This document shows, in pieces, positions 61,201 to 64,000 of a stretch of 64,000 bases of DNA (the stretch's first letter is position 1; every line of letters starts with the position of its first letter). Origin of the DNA: Chrysophaeum taylorii. Taxonomy: Eukaryota; Sar; Pelagophyceae; Pelagomonadales; Pelagomonadaceae. The notes under the pieces are model-generated. The model saw nothing but the letters and a program-made list of their open reading frames with translations. It had not been told where the DNA came from and ran no database searches. The stretch lies in the NCBI GenBank assembly GCA_029834535.1, contig JAQMWT010000055.1:280177-344176 (forward strand), in the 5' to 3' direction. A program made the position numbers and the translations under genes.

Positions 61201-61889
61201 AAGAAACTGTGAGCGCCAAGTGGGCTAACCATCGTGACAGCGTCCTGCGCTGCCGGATCCAGAAGGTTGTGGTATCCCCATCTAATATCAATGCATGTCC
61301 GCCATCGTCTCATCGCGAGAAAGGCTAAAGCATCATCTTGTCGAATGTTTGGCCAACTGTCATTGACCAATTGATCGTTGAGCTGACGTAAGTCAACTGC
61401 AGCACAGAACGCGTTTGACGTTCCAATCTCAGCTCCTTTCTTCGGAAGCATCAACACAGGAAAGCCCCAAGGTGAGTTGGCCGGACGAATGACTCCATCC
61501 CGGCACCACTCGCTGACCTGCTTGCGGAGACAATCGAGCTTCGCAGGCGTCAATCGGTAGGGTGTCATCTTAATCGGTCGCGGATTCGCGTCTTTGAATC
61601 GTAGAGACACAGGAGGCGAGTCCACAGGTCTCATAATCGGGTCGGAAAATGCCCAAGAATATTGCACACAGTGACGGAGCATCAGTTTCGCCTCGTCATC
61701 TAAGTGCGGATTGTCAGGAATTCCCAGCTCCTGCACAACCTTGTCAACTTCTTCCTTCGTAGGAATTTTAACTTTCATTGCTTCGTTGTCCTTGACATGC
61801 TCAGGAGTCTGCGGCAGTGGTGCACCCTCGGCATCGCGCGGCGCATCTTTCCATGGCACATCGAACTTTTTCTCGTATTTTAGTTTCAC
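58245..61889 (-). CDS. pol: Gypsy pol polyprotein (RT, RNase H, integrase)
   Basis: 1,214 codons without a stop. Reverse transcriptase: SPWGFPVLMLPKKG, CAAVDLRQLND, TCIDIRWGYHNL, RLPLGVKTAGALFCKQM and the catalytic FVDD (~262-265). RNase H: IRSDASKDGLGAYL (~414), the Glu-bearing helix ELLAVILSLEHFRAY and ETDHRNL. Integrase: an HHCC zinc site (GGHMGRHSTVQAIQERF...CLVCQKAR, ~720-765), then the DDE triad CMDLFGPL, RTDNRKEFVNKL and NPAERVNRFIKAF. The C-terminus has a basic, possibly targeting segment (VYVAEVYEPYDYQNDRV). Intact over this length, so probably a recent insertion, though the upstream frame needs a shift. Confidence 0.9.
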   Translation of the reverse strand: MKLKYEKKFDVPWKDAPRDAEGAPLPQTPEHVKDNEAMKVKIPTKEEVDKVVQELGIPDNPHLDDEAKLMLRHCVQYSWAFSDPIMRPVDSPPVSLRFKDANPRPIKMTPYRLTPAKLDCLRKQVSEWCRDGVIRPANSPWGFPVLMLPKKGAEIGTSNAFCAAVDLRQLNDQLVNDSWPNIRQDDALAFLAMRRWRTCIDIRWGYHNLLDPAAQDAVTMVSPLGAHSFLRLPLGVKTAGALFCKQMASDLSKWMYQDLVAFVDDIMMGSDDLHRHLQVLIEVMCHLAQRGYSGRTAKFHLLKDDIEFPGHISTPEGLKPNPKTLEALQKMPIPGTLPNTSPKTQIRSFIGMSNYCRRYVKGYSKIVEPLRRLCLEGVKFEWTPECQKAWDTIIEALVDSRGVYHADYDLPFQIRSDASKDGLGAYLFQIVEVKDDAGRVTREERVIEYWSRAVPKEMRNYEPRRLELLAVILSLEHFRAYIEGHRTVLETDHRNLTFLRKATHSSGQLARWAMRLANFDPELGYKPGKSPGMSIPDCLSRNPIDHVIETDEFGEPLNHAYLVFQELPRPVDDRGVPVSGCHFIMSFITTELPEDEDEDPEKDPMKLATSHATRQRRKNRARDEPQIFKDAAAYKDYIDKIPDNMTLVEIAREQESDATCEDIRYRMAQGQTPRRSRANERFEVVKDVLYHISADSHPMIVAPATLRKRIIRLYHDTPVNGGHMGRHSTVQAIQERFSWPHMSNEVGVFIAECLVCQKARTPEPKRAELLQQPVYDGDGAVLCMDLFGPLPSAGPETNLLVFFDQFSHFLILDVLNHKTAESVLESFVINILLKGYLPQTIRTDNRKEFVNKLMREFCHLFNTRYQTTIPYHAQSNPAERVNRFIKAFLRACLQGRNITDWPDFAHYIAFCYNRKFIPGTQISPFMLRLNRQPMLPTDYTLMDFDIRLLPKTRSDAVAETRERLKYYTKIVREARDKALKKQRLAYNADHVDVEYKEGSHVLLYIPFLLNKLRPEWRGPFIIKERLSPVTYRIESLDSPPEERRVHVSQITPVMVPPIVDQTIRKPEETFRDDYRHGKFVVFRIPDRKRSDWRKKVYVAEVYEPYDYQNDRVALHFYSDLGPNDDVAYFKPTSHLSHRKLKPEFKDVEGRSFTDKSRIPSNTTPCVTDFAPHEIDVLVPKFTLRSGRVPEPIITRVYQKIRSRDARKAKPRSSR

Positions 61890-62481
61890 TTCCGGGTGGC
61901 TTTTGTTGATCCTCTCGCCTTTGACACGAACTCGGCTCGCTCTTAATCTTCGGTTCCCGATCTCGCTCAGGATCTGGCGGAACGTCTAAATTTGGTTGTC
62001 GGGGGGGCCCAGCAGAAGAAGCATGAGACGTCCCCGGCTCATCTGTTGCAGGCGGAATCAACGGTACCTCTGGAGGTTTCCATTTGGTGAGATCTTGAAG
62101 ATCATCATTCGACACCCATCTTACGACACGTGTGCGCGTGTTTAACAGCGGAACTTGTACGTGACGAAGGGTGGTTTCATCAAATTGTAAATAATAAACA
62201 AACGGTCGGTCTGCAGGACTCAACGCTGACGGCAAAGTTTCGCCGCTCAGGCGAAATTCCTTGGTCACAGAGTTGTGCAGATCGAGCATTAATAAAGCTA
62301 TCGTGTCAGGTGGCACGACGGACGCCAAGTGTTTCAACGAGGTCGTCCTGGAGAGGCCGGCCCAATCAAAATCAGGGGGCATCGTCAGCAACTCCGAAGT
62401 CATTTTCAGATTCAGGGTAATGGACGGGTACGAAGACTGCAGGTGCGGTCCTGTCACAGTCTGCAGGCAGTGTACAAGCAT
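61801..62481 (-). pseudogene. Gypsy upstream frame (pre-RT region), +1 relative to pol
   Basis: 227 codons. The reading (VVPPDTIALLMLDLH, FVYYLQFDETTLRHVQVPLLNTRTRVVRW) resembles the beta-rich stretch between protease and RT in Gypsy elements, followed by a Pro-rich linker (KWKPPEVPLIPPATDEPG). No zinc knuckle or DTG/DSG protease motif is present. Either a programmed +1 shift or a mutation links it to pol. Confidence 0.5.
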
Positions 62482-62517
62482 GCTCGTATGATCTGTAATC
62501 GTTGAAACGGTGCGGTC

Positions 62518-63235
62518 CTAGCGAAGCGGGCAACGCGTACAGTATAGCTGCGCTGCGTCTGTCGCGGCTCGTGATGATCCTAAATTGTTCATCTGAAAAA
62601 TAATGTCGTTCGTCGGCGTAGCCAGTGCTGCGGCGAACTTTTGCTGCATATTCTTGCAAGTCTTTGGAACTGCGCGCAAATGGAGCGGATGGCTGGAAAC
62701 CAACAATCGCACGCGACAGCTCATCAAACTAGGGAGTAGTGTGATGTCGTAAAATTGTGACGACGTATACGTACGGGTGCAAACGTGCAACGTAAGAAAT
62801 ATAATCGAAGCCTCCTGCTCTATCAACCACACGAAGAAACCAGCCATCTTGCATAATTCATCGTCCAGTGGGTAGCGTAACTCCTTTCCCAACATCCCTG
62901 GAGGTCAAGTTGCACAGAGCGGAGTGTACGCAGGGTGGCGACGCGACACACATCGACGACGACCATTCGAGCGCGTAGGGTACATAGATTCGATCAACCG
63001 TAAGGTTGTAACATAGCGACCACACAATGTGTGCTGCACCACAGGAATATTCGGAAAGTTCTTGTGGTGTATCTGGTTGGCGGTGTCCGACGCATCGAGT
63101 GCTAGCACGACTCGAAACGACGCGTCCCACACGTTTCGTTGGCTCGTTGGAGACCTAAATTCTGCCTCCGGCTCCACTGAACAGCATCACCACCTTGCGA
63201 TAAGTGATTGGATGGAAGCCATTGAACCTTTTCAT
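62518..63235 (-). pseudogene. Degenerate C5-cytosine DNA methyltransferase-like sequence
   Basis: Read in three successive minus frames. Frame 1 from the ATG at 63235: ITYRKVVMLFSGAGG, the motif I of C5 methyltransferases (LFSGxGG). Frame 2 (63177-62905): FRVVLALDASDTANQIHHKNFPNIPVVQHTL, the acidic SAM-contacting strand and the 'N(F)P' that follows it. Frame 3 (62858-63130): MCVASPPCVHSALCNL near 62941-62930, motif IV with the catalytic Pro-Cys. The next frame (62895-62518) holds FFVWLIEQ and LRAVPKT, weakly like motifs VI and VIII. Spacing from motif I to IV (~89 codons) fits. At least two frameshifts, so not functional. Its 3' edge is 37 bp from the Gypsy frame, same strand. Confidence 0.6.
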
Positions 63236-63473
63236 ATCGGCGGCGGATCTCCGCTTCGGTGATCGCGCGGCATTTCTTTTCATCTTCTTCCGACCTTCGA
63301 GCGAAATCGTCGCTGCTTCAGTCGTTTGAGGGTGGACTTGTCCGTCATAGCGAGCGCGTCCGTAGCGTCCTTCTGCACCGTGCTCAGCAGCATCGGCGGG
63401 GAGATTCGTCGCATCGCGTCAAGTGACTAGCGACAGAAACGGTGAAAGAAAGGTTCCCCTGTCGTATCCTTCT

Positions 63474-63883
63474 TCACATTCTTTTCGTAAGTTCGTTGAT
63501 CGTAGAGACGTTCAACTCATCTTCGTACCTAACGATATCACCAATCGCAAGGACTTCGCCTTGAGTGACGACCGTCGGCACTTCTTCCCGTGGCAGTAAC
63601 CGCCACCCGAGCAGCGGACCGGTCATGCTCTTCGCAAGAAGAACACACTCCTTCGACAACTCCCAACTGCTCTTTCTCAGCAAACGTAGCGACGAAAACC
63701 TGTCCTCTTTCCATAGGTTTCGTCGACAAATAAAACGGTAGATTGTACGTTCGACCGGGCTCGATTTGAAGCGTGCGCGCAGCATAAGCTACTACTTCCT
63801 GCGCGGCTTCTCCCGGAGCTGGGGAGAATTTGGTCGTTTGGTGTGGGTAGTGTTCTCAGTGTTTTTGTAATCTTAGTGAGCAT
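63474..63883 (-). pseudogene. Fragment of a retroelement pre-RT region
   Basis: In overlapping minus frames I read ARTLQIEPGRTYNLPFYLS, then ERGQVFVATFAEKEQLGVVEG, and in the next frame LLAKSMTGPLLGWRLLPREEVPTVVTQGEVLAIGDIV. This resembles the domain between protease and RT of Gypsy elements. Frameshifted. It may belong to the same element or to a second copy cut by the window edge. Confidence 0.35.
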
Positions 63884-64000
63884 GTCCCCCGTAGCCCGGC
63901 TACCTGACGTTTCCGCGGCGGGCTTCGGGGCACATCTTGAGAGGTATATCCTTTAAACGTTCTCAAACGAGCGTAAACTCGCAGTCTTGACCAGGTCGAG

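Larger units (their letters stand above)
58245..62481 (-). mobile_element. Ty3/Gypsy-type retrotransposon, pol region
   Basis: Two minus-strand frames: 62481-61801 and the large pol frame 61889-58245, overlapping by 89 bp with a +1 shift. Domain order RT, RNase H, integrase identifies Ty3/Gypsy. No LTR pair was found; the 5' part may extend to or beyond the window edge. Less GC-rich than the host genes. Confidence 0.9.

Overview
The window is nuclear DNA of a unicellular eukaryotic alga with a secondary, red-lineage plastid. An ochrophyte (for example pelagophyte-like) is my best guess; I cannot name the species. Three things point there. Plastid proteins carry a signal peptide followed by an AFAP/AFV-type motif (homogentisate prenyltransferase, enolase, a small four-exon protein). 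A CDC48-type ATPase begins with a signal peptide, as the plastid-import (SELMA) form does in such algae. Genes are dense, GC-rich and mostly intronless; where introns occur they are 38-65 bp, mostly GTGAGT/GTACGT...CGCAG, with at least two GC-AG introns.

Layout. 1-16.3 kb: gamma-tubulin complex component (3' end), small membrane protein, SSADH-type aldehyde dehydrogenase, putative thylakoid-lumen protein, SPT16, UBA+GNAT-like gene, GINS subunit PSF3 (four exons), glycosidase-like beta-propeller protein, fucosyltransferase-like protein, 2OG-oxygenase-like protein. 16.4-23.0 kb: a decayed Ty1/Copia element with 97-bp LTRs and a perfect 5-bp target duplication. Its 3' LTR is split by a 1.03-kb repeat that recurs at 57 kb. 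23.0-30.4 kb: homogentisate prenyltransferase, mitochondrial uS15, small plastid protein, CDC48, SAE1, COA7-like Sel1-repeat protein (five exons). 30.4-34.9 kb: two decayed DNA transposons. 35-44.2 kb: GT61-like plus FkbM-like fusion, plastid enolase, possible CENP-C-like protein, secreted coiled-coil protein, TrmN6-like methyltransferase, and a secreted thioredoxin-fold protein that appears to be a selenoprotein with three in-frame UGA codons at the active site. 44.2-56.7 kb: transposase fragment, LOTUS-like protein, sulfotransferase-like protein, GH10 xylanase, MFS transporter, COX16, and a membrane protein combining EF-hand, SAM, FN3 and FYVE-like parts. 57-64 kb: second copy of the 1-kb repeat, a Gypsy pol gene on the minus strand, and just upstream of it a broken C5-cytosine-methyltransferase-like sequence.

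The strongest discoveries are these. (1) The thioredoxin-fold gene at 43.4-44.2 kb has UGUU (U = UGA) exactly where PDIs have CGHC. Its short GC-AG intron restores the reading frame, and a type-II SECIS-like hairpin lies in the 3' flank. (2) A degenerate DNA methyltransferase is linked to a Gypsy retrotransposon. (3) Several genes reconstruct cleanly only when 38-65 bp introns are removed. All assignments are by eye; no database search was possible. I saw no rRNA, CRISPR array or convincing tRNA gene.
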